This document shows positions 36,572-49,055 of a stretch of DNA of 64,000 nucleotides, piece by piece (the first letter of the stretch is position 1; each line of letters begins with the position of its first letter). Position numbers and translations under genes: made by a program. The DNA is from Enoplosus armatus. Lineage: Eukaryota; Chordata; Actinopteri; Centrarchiformes; Enoplosidae. The DNA is taken from positions 5,419,067 through 5,483,066 of the forward strand of contig NC_092203.1 in assembly GCF_043641665.1 (NCBI RefSeq). Reading direction: 5' to 3'. Below the pieces are notes generated by a model. That model was not told where the DNA came from and ran no database searches. It was given only the letters and a program-made list of their open reading frames with translations.

Positions 36572-36630
36572 CAGTGGTTCTTAACCTTTTAGACAAAGAC
36601 ATGTGACCCATCTTTTTAGAGGCCTGAAGA
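36572..36630 (+). mobile_element. hAT-type transposon end fragment
   Basis: CAGTGGTTCTTAACCTTTTAG followed by ATGTGACCCATC is the standard start of Charlie/Zaphod-like hAT elements. Only a short remnant is visible. It is a second, different remnant from the one at 15513. Confidence 0.55.
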
Positions 36631-36800
36631 GGAAAAAAGCGAAGACTAAAGGACACCAACATCATTTCTTTTAGCTATGATACCATTCAATTCACCAAAG
36701 TAACTGCTGAGATCTGGGAATATGGCCACGTCGCTTCAGCAAATTCTGACGGGGCAAACAACGACCACACCCAGCAGATATGGAGAAACATTATCATCAA

Positions 36801-36866
36801 TATGGAGTTGTGTTTTTGGCCACCTGATGAATGTACTTCAAATATGAACTCTCCTTTTGTGAGACT
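36801..36866 (+). repeat. Family B fragment, 5' block
   Basis: TTTTTGGCCACCTGATGAATGTA, then AATATGAACTCTCCTTTT, matches the first block of 23361-23600. Confidence 0.65.
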
Positions 36867-37658
36867 GAACCAAAACAATGAACTGAAAGACGCTAAAACG
36901 CTCTGTAGAGTTGAGTTGTCGGGTGATCATTTTTGGTGACATGTCTCTCATGACACTTTGATCAGTAGTTAATATAAAAAATGATTAGAGCAGCTTTAAA
37001 TACAGAGTGATGTATTACAGTTATTGATTGTTTGTAGCATTGTAACTTCTGTTTATTGTATCGCTTATAAACAGAACGCGTGAGGGGAGACGATACTTTT
37101 CACCTTCAGCTACCTCAGAATTGGAGGTTTGAATTCGCAGCACTGAAACTCAACCACACGTCGACACAAAGCCCTTTTCAGGCCCAAACCATATTGCATG
37201 TAGAGCTTCTACAGTTAATGCAAACACAATAAACCCTCCAGTGTCCTCAGCACGGATCTCTCACTCCGCCTCTCACGTTTCACAATTGATTCTTTTATTC
37301 TCTTTGCACTCTGCTCTGCCACAATGAAAATCGGCTGAGGCCTGCTAAGAGCGTGGCCATCTGTGACAACAAACAGCAGAGCCCCGGCGTTCCACCAGTT
37401 GCCCATTTTACTCGCTGGCGTGTGCTTGTTTTCTCTCTCGCCCGCTCCATCTCAGCTCGTTGAAATTTAGTGGCCCGCCGTTTATTTTACAGCACTTTGC
37501 CAGGAATGTGCGGGGGGCACGCACCAAACAATTGCCAATGAAATTCAGCAAAATAACATTTGACTTCTTTACCAAAGGAGATGGGAGGGGCAAGGAGGTT
37601 TTTTTCAGTGACAAAAGTAATTTGCAATAAGGGTTGGATTTCAACTGCTAAATCTCTG

Positions 37659-37661
<3 letters not shown>
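36867..37661. other. Non-coding stretch, no gene seen
   Basis: Unique sequence without splice-supported frames. Confidence 0.5.

Positions 37662-37726
<65 letters not shown>
37662..37726. repeat. (TG)n followed by G33 homopolymer
   Basis: A 30-bp TG repeat (37662-37691), then CA, then 33 consecutive G (37694-37726). This is the longest homopolymer in the window and capable of G-quadruplex formation. Its exact length in the assembly is doubtful. Confidence 0.95.
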
Positions 37727-37729
<3 letters not shown>

Positions 37730-37919
37730 GGTAATGGCAAAAAGGTGAGCACAGGCCAAAGTAAACACACCTTTTTACAATAGAACCCCTTACTAGCGCT
37801 GGCTGGCAGGCGAAACTGCTGGTGTAGCTGAGGCTCAGGAAGTGCTTCTCATGTGTCACGGGGGGTTAATTGTGTTTTGGTATTATCTTAGAAACAAGAC
37901 CCCCCATAAACCCCTTCAA

Positions 37920-37943
37920 CCCCCCCCCCCCCCCCCCCCCCCC
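37920..37943. repeat. C24 homopolymer
   Basis: Twenty-four consecutive C, complementary to the G33 run 193 bp upstream. Confidence 0.95.
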
Positions 37944-39271
37944 TCCACGCACCTGGACAAACACAACAATATGGAATTATGAATTACGATCGGATACATT
38001 TTAGTGTACAAGTCCTGCTTGTAACTTGTGACACTCAAGGCCACACAGTATGCACAGTCCTGTTTAGCAGAGAATACATTTGAGAAACTTCGGCTTGTTT
38101 CCAAGTCTGCTTTAACATTCCAGTTCTCCTTCCACATGCTACAGCTCTACCTGGACCCGGGCCGCCTCTGAGGGGGAGTGTGCTCCCGCCTTAATGATGG
38201 CCTCCGTGTGTGGCGTGTTAAGACAGCCGGGGGAAGGGGGGGAAATTGCTGCTCTTGCACCTTGCATTCTTGGGCTGGGTGTCGGGGGGCCTCCGCTCTC
38301 TGTGGCTTCCAGGATCGTCAGCTCGCCCTCAACAGTGACTGCTGCCGGCCCGGTTGCGTGTGGTGGGGAGATTTCAGTTGGACAGTGTTATTCTGACAGG
38401 AAAGATCTGCTCTGACTGTTGACGGCAGGCCACAGGAGACAGGGAGGACGGCTTGTAGCTATTACAAGTCAATGCACGTCACTAAACAAGTTCTTTAACC
38501 TGTTCAGAATATGACTTTTCATTGCCTTAGGAAACAAATAGTAATCAATGCAATCCCCAGCCCAAGGTGACATCTTGAAAATACTTTCTTTTGTCTGACC
38601 AACAGCCCAGACCTAATAGATTTAAGGGGGTGTTCTAGATTCAGATGTCCATAGCTCAACATGAAACCCTCACTGCTTTGTTTCAGCTGTAATTTATTGA
38701 TTGTTGAAAGTTGCGGAGCTGAAAAGGTCATCGTCTGCATCAGGAGAGAGCGAGAGCAGGTCATCGTTCTCCTTCTTGGAAAGACCTCCCTTTGCCAAGA
38801 GTAAATATGTGGCTTGGACGGCAGAGAGCTGAGTGTGAGCCAACTATCTGTTAGCTCCGGGGAGCATCTCTGAGATTGTGCGATGCCTGCAGAATGTACC
38901 GACAAGCGAAGGTACACCTCAAGGAGCTCTGGAGTGGAATTAATCGGGGGGAAATCCTTCCTCTGAGCTGATCGCTTCGTCACTGACGTGGATTGCGCTC
39001 GCACTGGATTGGTCAAGCAGACGTCAGTCCTTGGACTCGCTCTGTCTCATTTATTCTCCCTATCTGCGGTTTACACGCCTTGTTGTCCTCCTTGGCCCAC
39101 ACTGCCGCTCCATCTCTCATTGCTGTTTTCATTCCTCCTCTCTCTGCCTCACACACAGACACACAAAATGATTTACAAGGAGAGGTCTGGCGCTGGGGTT
39201 TCTCACTCTGTGCTGACGTAGATGGCTGTGAGATTCCCATCGCTAACCCCTGGCACGTTTATCATCTGCAG
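37944..39271. other. Non-coding stretch, no gene seen
   Basis: GC-rich segment at about 38150-38420, then unique sequence. A 165-codon minus-strand frame (38519-39016) has no exon signals I trust and no recognisable domain. Confidence 0.45.
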
Positions 39272-39385
39272 CGGGACAATTACATAACTCTGTTTACACG
39301 CAGGAGACGGGGAGCGCTCTCATGTCAGCAGGGGACGGCGGCGAAGGACGAAGAAGAAGCCCGGGGATTCCGAAACATGCGCTGA
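39272..39385 (+). CDS. Weak candidate terminal exon, product unknown
   Basis: CTAAC branch motif (39243-39247), then TTTATCATCTGCAG (AG at 39270-39271), precedes an open frame of 37 codons to TGA at 39383-39385. The peptide is basic and then acidic (TRRRRGA, KDEEEARGFRNMR). It falls inside the CpG cluster. No family is recognised, and the shortness makes chance likely. Confidence 0.13.
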   Translation, partial: RDNYITLFTRRRRGALSCQQGTAAKDEEEARGFRNMR

Positions 39386-39468
39386 TGTCACATTCGCGCT
39401 CGCTTGCGTATGCGCCCGCACACTCCCGCGCTGAAACACCCACGTGCTGCACGCCGAAAACACCTCGC
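39299..39468. promoter_or_regulatory. CpG-dense cluster
   Basis: I count 22 CpG in 170 bp, far above the CpG-depleted surroundings. The cluster is too short for a classic CpG island but could mark an unmethylated regulatory element, a minor promoter or an exon. No TATA box or obvious first exon is seen. Confidence 0.4.
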
Positions 39469-42029
39469 ACACACACACAAACATCACACATGATCTTGAA
39501 GACACTGACAAACACATAAAAGGACACTGCTCGCACTGTGCATGAACCCGCTGAGTCACTTAACCTTGTGTTTTCAAGGTCGACCCCCATTCATAATACC
39601 TTCAGAATGAGACATTTTAATGCGCCAGTACGCCTTTTCGACACCCCGAGCGGGTGAGTGATGGTGCCTCATGTCTGCACGTGGGCTGTGCCGTGAGCCA
39701 TGCATGTGTCTGGATGGACGAGCCCCATATTTTTGTATTTTTGCATGTGTGTGCCAGTGTGAAATTCATGGATGTGTGTGTCTGCCACCAGACTTGTTTT
39801 CCACGAAGGCCTCATCAGACTGTTTTCCTTACCTCCCGTACTTGGGTAATTGATTGGCATGATTTACACAGCAATTATCTAAGCATGCGTTCTGTGGCAC
39901 TCGCTGTGTTTTGATGGCGTGGGCCGACGTCGGAGGAGGAGGAGGAGGAGGAGGATCGCCGACGCTACTCATGAGAAGACGTTCATTAGGGGATTCATAA
40001 GGAGAGGAGTGAGTTACAGAGTCAGTTAACTCTGTCTCTTGGTAATAACTTGTAAGGCTGTCTCTCCCATCTGTTGTGTTTCCTCTCCGATTTTAATGAC
40101 CAATCCTCTGTGTTTTTCCGAAGCGAGAGTTTATATCCCAGCACACTCAAGATCCACTGGGGACACATTTTAGTTCCTTTTTCCAAATACCTTGCATAAT
40201 TTGAAGCATGAGAAAGAATGGGGAGTTCTGCCCGGTGCTATATCTTGCACTGCAAAACATATCTATCATAACAAGTCGGTAAATTTGGTCTAATTTAGTC
40301 CTTTTTTGACAACAACTGAAAAAAATACAAGTAAACATGATTTCCACTACACTAAAGGAGTGTTCTGCCTTTCAAAAGAATGAATTTAAGCAAGTGTAGG
40401 ATACATTTTTTCAAAATAAGAGCTCACAACTGAACATCTGAGCATGGCTAAATGACAATGTGCTGGAACAATGAGGCAGAAATTCATACAGCATTCAGCG
40501 TTATGGTACCCAGCAGACCATCACAGGTCGCTTCCCTCCTCCTGGTATGTGTGAAGGTAATAAACCCAAACTGAGTGTAACTGTCAGTGGGAGCTGCTGG
40601 CCCCTGATTAACTGAACCAGTGTTGCGTTAAGGCCTCAACAGGCTCGAGTCTCGTCGAGCGCTGAAAAGCTGAATAAACATCCCTCTGCACAGCGCAGGG
40701 GATACGTTCATATTTGTTTTATTAATGTAATAAAAGAGCAAAGCTGTATCAGGAACGCTGTTTCTCAGGTATAGTGCATATTTGTTTGAGAGGCTCTGAT
40801 TGCTGATATCAAGAAAACCCTCAGTCGTCGCTGTTGCTGCTCAATTAGGGGTCGAGCCGTTTCAGGTAAATCTGTTGCAGAGATATGCAGCTCCAGCGCT
40901 GGTTATGCAACCACGGTTGAGGCCTGAGGCGTCGGCCACTTTGGGAAAAGGAGAGGAGAGGAATGTGGAGCTCACAGCGAGACCATCAGACACTTGGGAC
41001 GAGGACGGCGAAGCTTCATGTGTTAGAAGATGAGCCACCTCATGTCCATTTCCGTCTTTGCATGCTTGTATGTGATTTAAAGTCCTCGCCACCTGTCACT
41101 GTCTATATCTGATGCTCTTTGAGGTTACCGCCCTCGCATAAACACTATACAGCACATAACCTTGTTTGTTCCATCAAATTATATATTTTAAGTATTTTTT
41201 TTAGCACATTTAGATTCTGCTGTTACAAGCACTCTTTATCAACTGGAGGATCTGTTGTCCTCAAGCCACATGGCCCAACAGGAGCCACGTCCTGTTACAT
41301 AAGAAGCAGCCATGTCTCAAATGGCCTGCTAGAGTGTTTGCTGTTGACCCTGGCAAAACGTCCATCACCAGGGATGCCAAGTCAAAGGGCAAGCTGTCAC
41401 CGCTCCAGCCCGCTTAGACTCTGTCTGAATGAACACTTGGCTCCACACATCTTCAACTTCCATTGAACCCCAAATATTGTGTTCCTCTTGGTTGTTTTGC
41501 TCGGTTGGCCTTCGAAGAAACTTATTAAACCTTCATGTATCATCGAAGTTTCTAAGAACATTTTTGAATCCAGCCTTTCAGTTTAAATCAGAAACACACC
41601 GTTGAGAGGTTAGATGGATGTGACCACTGACAGATATTTCCACTAGCCCACACAAACCCTGCGCCATGGCACGGAGCAATGAAAGTTGTTAAGCAGGCAC
41701 CCAACAGTTTTTCTAGTAGATCATTACTTTAATGGCGTGGGTAGTTAGCCAGGGAAATGTCACCTACTTTTTAAGATGTGTTTTTTTTGATGACTCAAGC
41801 CCAGCCTTGCATGCATTGCGCCCTAACTGCGTCATAAATTGTGCTTAGTGATGCTGACTGCCCTGCTGTGCACCCCTGGGTGCCTCCTTCTGAAAACACT
41901 AACAACATTAGCATTCACACGCAGACCAGTTCCCGAATGAATAAAAGGTGACTTAGCACCGGTCTGCTTCGTGTGCATGTATGTGGGTTGGTGTGTAACA
42001 GAGTGGTAAGCCTTTAGTTTGTCATGACG

Positions 42030-42033
<4 letters not shown>
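39469..42033. other. Non-coding stretch, no gene seen
   Basis: Contains (GGA)n at 39932-39954 in a locally CpG-rich spot (GCCGACGTCGG) and otherwise unique sequence. No gene seen. Confidence 0.5.
39932..39954. repeat. (GGA)n trinucleotide repeat
   Basis: About seven GGA units following GCCGACGTCGG, a palindromic CpG-rich motif. Confidence 0.9.

Positions 42034-42070
<37 letters not shown>
42034..42070. repeat. (CA)18 microsatellite
   Basis: Uninterrupted CA repeat of 37 bp. Confidence 0.97.
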
Positions 42071-42072
<2 letters not shown>

Positions 42073-42210
42073 TGCATTGTGTGCCTGGTCCCTGCTGTGG
42101 CTCCCAGCTGTTTATGAGAGCATTTCCCAGGGAAAGTCAGAATACTAATGGAGTCACCTAACCACTCTACCCTTTAGAGACAAATAGAGCGAGAGACAGC
42201 GAGATTAGAG

Positions 42211-42229
42211 GAGAGAGAGAGAGAGAGAG
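42211..42229. repeat. (GA)n repeat
   Basis: Nineteen-bp GA run in a GA-rich context. Confidence 0.9.
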
Positions 42230-43354
42230 CGTTTTATAGAGGATACTCCGAGATTTCTTGAAGCAATTAAGAGCAGCAGCTACTATCAAAGCCATATTTT
42301 ACAGTGCTCTGAGAGTTTATGAGCAAAAAACCTGAATCGCTCTGACTATATGAACTGCTTTTCGTAACTAAAACAGTGCCTTCAGTGGAATAAAACATTG
42401 CGTTATTCATTGTTTCCCATAGTTAACTCCCAGCTTCATATCCCCTTTCAATTCATGACCAAAATGCCCCAACAAACAGCTAAATCTGGTATCCATCGAG
42501 AGAAGGCAGAGAAAAGGGGAAATCCTTCTTAAAATGATCAATGTGCCAACTTCCCCAATGACGTGTTTGTTTCTCAGGATTTCTCCATCATCTCTGAACT
42601 TGGCATAAAACAGAATGCGGAACACCAGTAAGAAAGAAATACCCCCTCTCCCCGAAGTGGCATGACCGCCCAAACCACAACTTCCCCTGATATCACCAGT
42701 GACGCCAGGCTGGAGCTCATCACACCTGCACACCACCCTATTGTTTCCGTGGAGGCCGTGGCGAGGAACAGGAAGGGGGCGGGGGGGGGGCTTTTTGATG
42801 AAGCTTGTTAATGACGTCGTAGCTCATCAGGAAACAAAAGGGGAAGCAATGAGGGCTGACTAATGTCAAGCCGCACGGTGTGATTCAACTCCCTGGTCAG
42901 TAACAGAGGGCCGTACCACTCTTCCAGTCTTTGTTGCACACTTTCCGGGGGTGGATGTGCTGAGAAACACCCTCAGTCTCCTAGTGACCACATACACAGC
43001 AAATGATGTCCAGTCGAGCAACTTGGTCTGCCAGAAACAAGTGGATTTGAATTGTAAAACAGCAAACACAAGTTACTACTTCACCTGTTCAAAGCAAAAT
43101 AATACTTATAACATTTTGTTCAATACAGTAACCATGTGTACTCGGTTATTCATCTGTTTGTTGCTGTAAATGATTGATGTGTGGTTATGATGTCTAAGTC
43201 CTGGTTCGTCAAATGTTTTGTCTTCCATCTGTGAACAATCCAGGTCAGATATCGACCCACCTTCATTAATTATGGTCATTATATGTTGTGGGCTGGTCCA
43301 GATTAACACACAAGGGGCAAAAATGTTTCCACTGTTTCTGTCATCTGTTGTTTT
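42230..43354. other. Non-coding stretch, no gene seen
   Basis: Unique sequence with an interrupted G5-C-G10 run near 42775-42790. No gene seen. Confidence 0.5.
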
Positions 43355-43677
43355 CATGCAACTCTCCTGCCACTTCCACCTGCCCTGCCATCACCTCACT
43401 CCCCTCGCCTGGTGTTCCCTGCCCACCTCCTCACCTGCATCTCATTCCCTCATTAGTCCCTCAGTACTTATACTGGTCCACTTTCAGTCACTTGCTGTTA
43501 GCTTGTCTTGTGTGTCTTTGTCTAGCTTTGCAGTGGACCTTTTTTGCTTGACTTAGGATTCCCCTGCTTGCCCCTTGTCAGATGTGTTTGCCTGATCTTC
43601 CCGTTTTGACGCCTGCTTGCGTTTATCACATTGATTGCTTTTGGGTTGAAGTGTGCCATTTGCCTCGCAACATTACA
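43355..43677 (+). mobile_element. Probable LTR fragment, Gypsy-like
   Basis: C-rich sequence with CACCTGCATCTCATTCCCTC, CTCAGTACTTATACTGG in the TATA position, and a TTTGCCTCGCAACATTACA-type 3' terminus (43677). The layout parallels the LTR at 2535-3117 but the sequence is a different or strongly diverged family. No internal coding region is present. Boundaries are approximate. Confidence 0.4.
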
Positions 43678-46600
43678 CCTGCAGGGAAATTGACTCAGGC
43701 TTTAAGCTACTCTCCATGAACTTAGAAATAAACATACAGCTAAAAACAAGGAGCTGAACAAAGATGGGTAGAAATAAACCTACAGCTATTATGTTCGTGC
43801 AAGTAGGTGAAAATATGTATAAACACAGATGTTTCCTACGATAAGGTCCCTATTGTTTTAGTTTATAATGTGATTTAGTGGCGCAGACAGTGATGAAAAA
43901 CACATTTGTGCTTAATTAAATTAAAACCAACTAATTGCTACATTAACCAGGAGCCTTCAGGCCCCCAGAGAGTCTGGGGCCCGGGATTAGTTTCCCACTT
44001 TGCTGGGTTTATAGTCTAGCCTCCTTTGTGGGACGGAAATCGCCTGCTGAAGTTGTCATAGTGGCCACGGGAACCAATAAATAGTTTTTTACTTCACGTG
44101 CTTGATTTTAGCTCACCTAACTTTGTACTCTAGCCTGAAAATGTAAATGCACAGTAGTATACGGAAAATTTTCCAATGTTAATAATGCACTGACGTTTAT
44201 AATGATAAGCTAATATAATTGATTTATTGTGCAGCTTACCTGTTAACTGTACCAGCAATAATGGCTTTGTAAGTAGTGCTAACTGGAGCTGAAATTGTGA
44301 ATCTAAAGGCAATCCTGTTGTATAGTTATTTCAATATTGCACAAATAAAACAGTCACGCGCAGACTCTCACACGCATGTATGCACAAGCCCACATGTACA
44401 CACACAGATGCCCCCAAACCCAAGAACCTGACTGGCGTTTTCTTCTGGAGAGAGAGCGGAGGGCATTTAGTCCAAAACACACTTCCTCCTGTGTATTTTC
44501 TTTGAGTGCTGGTTGAAATAAACCCATCATGTTCAAGAATGTGAAACAAAAGTTCTCCTTTCATGAACCAAGAAAGAATCTGAGATAACTGGAGTCATAT
44601 GGGCCCGCCTGTTTCTTTCCAGCAGAGTCGGGAGGGGAAACCAGTGTCGGCTACGGACATCCATCAGATCTCGTTCTCCACAATATAAAACCATTTGTTT
44701 TCAAAATGTAGGCCTTCAACAGAGAAAATTAAGACTCGGACAGTGGTGGCCCAACATTATAATAATAATAAATGAGCTTGGTACAGATTGATCATTATAC
44801 TGTTTTTCCTCATTTTATGTATTTATTTTGTATTTTAAAGGCTGAATTAATTTCTGGTGTTGGCAATGTGTTGATGGGTACATGCTTTTAATCCTGTGAT
44901 GTTCAACATGTCTTTTCACAGAATCTTGCATAACCCTTATCCTGACCTTTGCTCAACCTCTACCACATTTTAAAACCTAAACTCAATCCCAAGATTAACC
45001 CTAACACCCTGTTAGTTTCACACCATCCTACTGTATAGCAAAGTGTTGTTACTGTAGATTTATTCAGTTTCATATAGCTGCACATGGACTTACGCTGCTG
45101 ACTGCCTCTATGTATGAGTGGGCCTGATATTAAGGGATACCTTCCAGCTAATCAGATGGAAGTATTTTCCGTGTCCATGGAATAAAATAGTTTTTCGTGT
45201 TGGATTGCTCAAATAAAGTGTGATTTTTCAGTTTCAAGTGGCTGATTTCTGTTGACATGCCTGTGAACCTTGATACTGTCATTATATCTAATCATTGAAG
45301 ACTTGACCACTTGTACTGAGTGGTGACTGGAGCCTTTAATTTTCTCTAAAGCTGAGGTCGAGGGTTAGACAAAGATCAATAATCAGGGGTGTTGCTAGAA
45401 CTGGTCATTTTCCAGGTCTTAGACTGCTCCCTGTGTTGACACAAAGAGCTTACCATCCAGTTTGGATCAGATATTTTATTCTATACACTGACGGTATTAC
45501 TATAAACCTTGTGAAACCATTTGAAGAATTGCCACTTGAGCAGTAATTTTCAATCCAAAATGAGGCCTCATTTGAAACCTCAACAAGTTAGTGTCACATA
45601 GTTAGTAAGTTGAGAGCTTCCTGAAATCATCTTAAATGTCTCAACATTTCCAGAAAGCTGTTAGGATGTACAGCACGGCCTTGAATCACTCCATATATGG
45701 AGCAATATTAGCTTTGCAGTTATTATTATCCTGACTGACAGACAAATTGACCAGTACCTTTTGGCTGTGCACCTCAGCTGGGCACCTCCAGCGCAAAAAA
45801 ACTGCGAGCCAACATGTTGACACGAGAAGGATGCCGGGAAAGGAAATCGCTTTCCAAAGCAAAGAAAAAAAATCAATAGAAAGAGCTTCTTTTGCTCACG
45901 TTTTTCTGAGTGCTGGAACCTGCACCATCGGCAGGGCTGCAGAGACGCTGGAATGCAGTTTCTGGACTGAAAGTGGAGGTTGGCGGAGAAATCCCTCCAC
46001 TGCTCCAACAGACAATCCTCTAAAGTCACGATTTAAAACACAAAGGCAGCAGATAGAATACACATTGGAAGATAGGGAAGAAAGCGATACACTGCAGGGG
46101 CTTTAAACACGAGAGTAACATCATCTGGTAATTTGGATTAATCACTTTACTGACTCGTTTGCTGCCAAGTTTAATGTTATCTTAATTGCTGGAGTAACAG
46201 TAGCCACTCTTTGCTTTAAATCAGTGTCAAAAACAATGCAGCTGCTCTGCCTTGACTGCATTCCTTCAATTAGCGGCAGGACTTGTGTGTCAGGTTATTC
46301 TTCCATTACAGCCTCTCCAGAACTTTCCATTACAATCGGAAAGGAGGAGGAAAATGTGCGGACTCAGCATTAAGGCAGGCAGGACAGTGAATAGTGAGAG
46401 CTTGCACCTTCCCCTAAAGATCTATCTCTTTTTCTTTTCAGTCCCTCTTTCCTCTTTGACAAAGCACACATTGCACAGCACATATGGGAGGCCCCCTGAC
46501 AGGAATATGAGTTTAAAGGGGGGGAGAAAAAAAAAAAAAGCTGATGCACGGACTTACAGGAACAAGGACTGCACTGTGTAGCCCATTCATTCATGGCAGG

Positions 46601-49000
46601 TACCTCTGTGTCCGGCCAAACATCAAATGAGGAGGCACTCACTAGTAAAGCATCATCTTGACAAAAAAAAGCCCTCTGTGTCTCACTATTTGTCCCATTT
46701 TACTGTAGTCCTGTCTTAAACACTTCTTCTTAAACGGTAGATCCAAACTTAATTTCTTTTTATAGAGCGGAAAATATTTACTATGGCTTTAACGACTCTC
46801 CTGGAATCTGTTTGTGAGGATAATAACGCAAAAAGAATGGATGGAAAGAAAAGGAGGGGAGGGAGATAGAAAGGTGGCGCGCTCCGCTTGGAGACCCAGA
46901 TTTGGGCCAGAATGATAGAGCGTGACAGCAAACAAAAACCTCCGCCGCCATCAGGAGGACGGAGAGGGAGAAATGGGCAGATGAGATGAAAGAGGGGAGA
47001 GACAGGCATGGATGGAGGGGATACAAACAGAGTGAAGGACAGGGCAGCACATGGCGAACTAGACGCCCTGGCTGCGAGTTGAGTTATGGGGCCGATGGTG
47101 GGGCCGACTTTCTCGGCTTCTTGTAAATGGGACAAAGCAGGAGAGCTGCCCCTGTATTTTCTCAGACTGCCCTATATACTTTGGGATCAAGGGTGAGGCC
47201 TGGTGTAGATTAAGTGAGATGGCAGGAATGGACCGGGCTTTGACAGCTAAACAGCTGTTTGTGAGAACAGGCCAAAAGGTCACAGACAGGTAACCGCCTG
47301 CACAAAGCTGGATCAAAAGCGAGGTCCTCCAGAGTTCAGGGTCACGTGAGTGCAGCTCATCAACAAGGCAGGCGTCCCAGACACAACAAGGTGCCGCTGC
47401 CCTTTTTTCTCTCTTCCCTTTGTCCCCTGTGATGGGTTTGATATAATATAACCTCATTTACGCTTCACTGCACTCGCCAGCGAGAGACGGAATGAATGGA
47501 CGTACTTTGAAGCACCGAAAGAGGACACATTTGTATTCCCACATGTCCGGTGACACCCCACGTCCCGGCAGAAAGACAATGAGCCCAGATGAAAGAGTGT
47601 CTCTGTTTACTATCCGCTGTCAAACAGTAGACACGAGGGACTTGTAACTGTTAATTAGCACGGGAGATGCACTGCGCTGGGTTTTAATTCCGACTTCTCT
47701 CCAGTAGCCCTGTGGAGACTTTCCGCTCTAAATACCCAAGAATTGCATCCACATGGACTGCGGAGGAGCAGTCGGTTTTGCGAGGTATTTGCTCAAGGAC
47801 CTCTGAAACCACGGCTGATGCTGAAAACCTGCTTCAAAAGCACCTGGATTGTGTTTGTGGAATAAGCTCGTTTCTGCAGCCTGTAATGGTGCATTTCTTC
47901 ATCCACCCAACATATGACAGAGAGACAAAGATAAGAGTGGAGGACAGAGGCACTGGAGGGTCAGAGGAATATGGGCCATTGTTCCACATAAAACTAAAAA
48001 AAGATTACAGCTTCTTAAAATGAATGATGGAACAGGGTTGCTTTACCTTTTTGCTTCACCCATCACTCTTTCTTTGTCTGATCAGACGTCTCGTTGGTCA
48101 TCCAAGAACTGGAGTGTGTCTTGAAAATGTGGTTGCAATTATCCACAAATTATCTTTTTTTCTTTTCTTTTTCTTCCTTTTTTGATCCAGGCAGGAATCT
48201 GTGGAACGTGTTGGCTTTCCGCAGCGGCTCAGGTGGACCATCTCTGTTTAATGACATCCAGTCGCATTCAGGGTCACTCACGAAAAAAGCAGCTTCATTT
48301 AGATATTCATAATACTGTAAAACGAGGTGGTTTTAAGCTGATGTTTATTTAAGTTATTGCATGTTAATGGCCATGGCAGTTGGTTTGATCCTTGAGCAAG
48401 ATGTTAAATCATTTTCAGCTTCACAGATATTAAATGCTGCTGACCTCTCTATAAGATGAAGGGGTGGGGGCAGTCGTAAAGATAAATTAAGGATCAAGAT
48501 CAATAGAGTACCACAAAAACATTTTTAAAAGTAAATTTTTGCTAACTGTGTGTTAGATAAATTACAGTGGTGCCTGGAGGTCAGTCAGGCCCCCCCAAAA
48601 AAACCCAAAACACAGTGAGTTATGGCTTTAGGAGCCATTCCTCATTACACTACGGTTTTCATCAAAGTGGGTATCAGGCTACTCCGTCTGAGTGAAAGTA
48701 CTGCACATTCAGGACGAGTGGGACTGCTGTGAGAGGACTTTCTCAACAACTGTTTGCTATTTGTGGTGTGGGACTGGATCCTCTATTTCACCACAACAAA
48801 TGTTCAGTTTGAGTGGGAATGTGCCCGCATGCATAAATCTCAAAATAACAAAGCAACTAACAGAAAATACGTGTTTCATTTACTAAACAGCAACAGAGGA
48901 AGTTAGATACTGCAAGAACACCACCAGTGAAACCAGTTGCTACAACTTAAACTAATGTACTCTGACGTACGACAAGTAAGCTAAATGCAAACTGCTTATG
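43678..49000. other. Non-coding stretch, no gene seen
   Basis: Largely unique sequence. Frames of 103-132 codons (45661-46106, 46749-47457, 47712-48023) overlap antisense frames and lack splice context. 46825-47000 is purine-rich. No RNA gene or element boundary recognised. Confidence 0.5.
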
Positions 49001-49055
49001 TTGTCTTCTGGCTCCGGCTTCGTATTTAGCATACAGGTATTATATCCACCTTCAA
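49001..49055 (+). repeat. Family B fragment, 3' block
   Basis: TCTGGCTCCGGCTTCGTATTTAG followed by CATACAGG matches the second block of 23361-23600. Confidence 0.55.

Noticed and set aside
38519..39016. 165-codon open frame on the minus strand
   Set aside because: No good acceptor/donor pair, no recognisable domain, and length within what a GC-moderate 64-kb window gives by chance.
45661..48023. Cluster of 103-132-codon frames on both strands
   Set aside because: Sense and antisense frames overlap, none has splice context or a recognisable domain.
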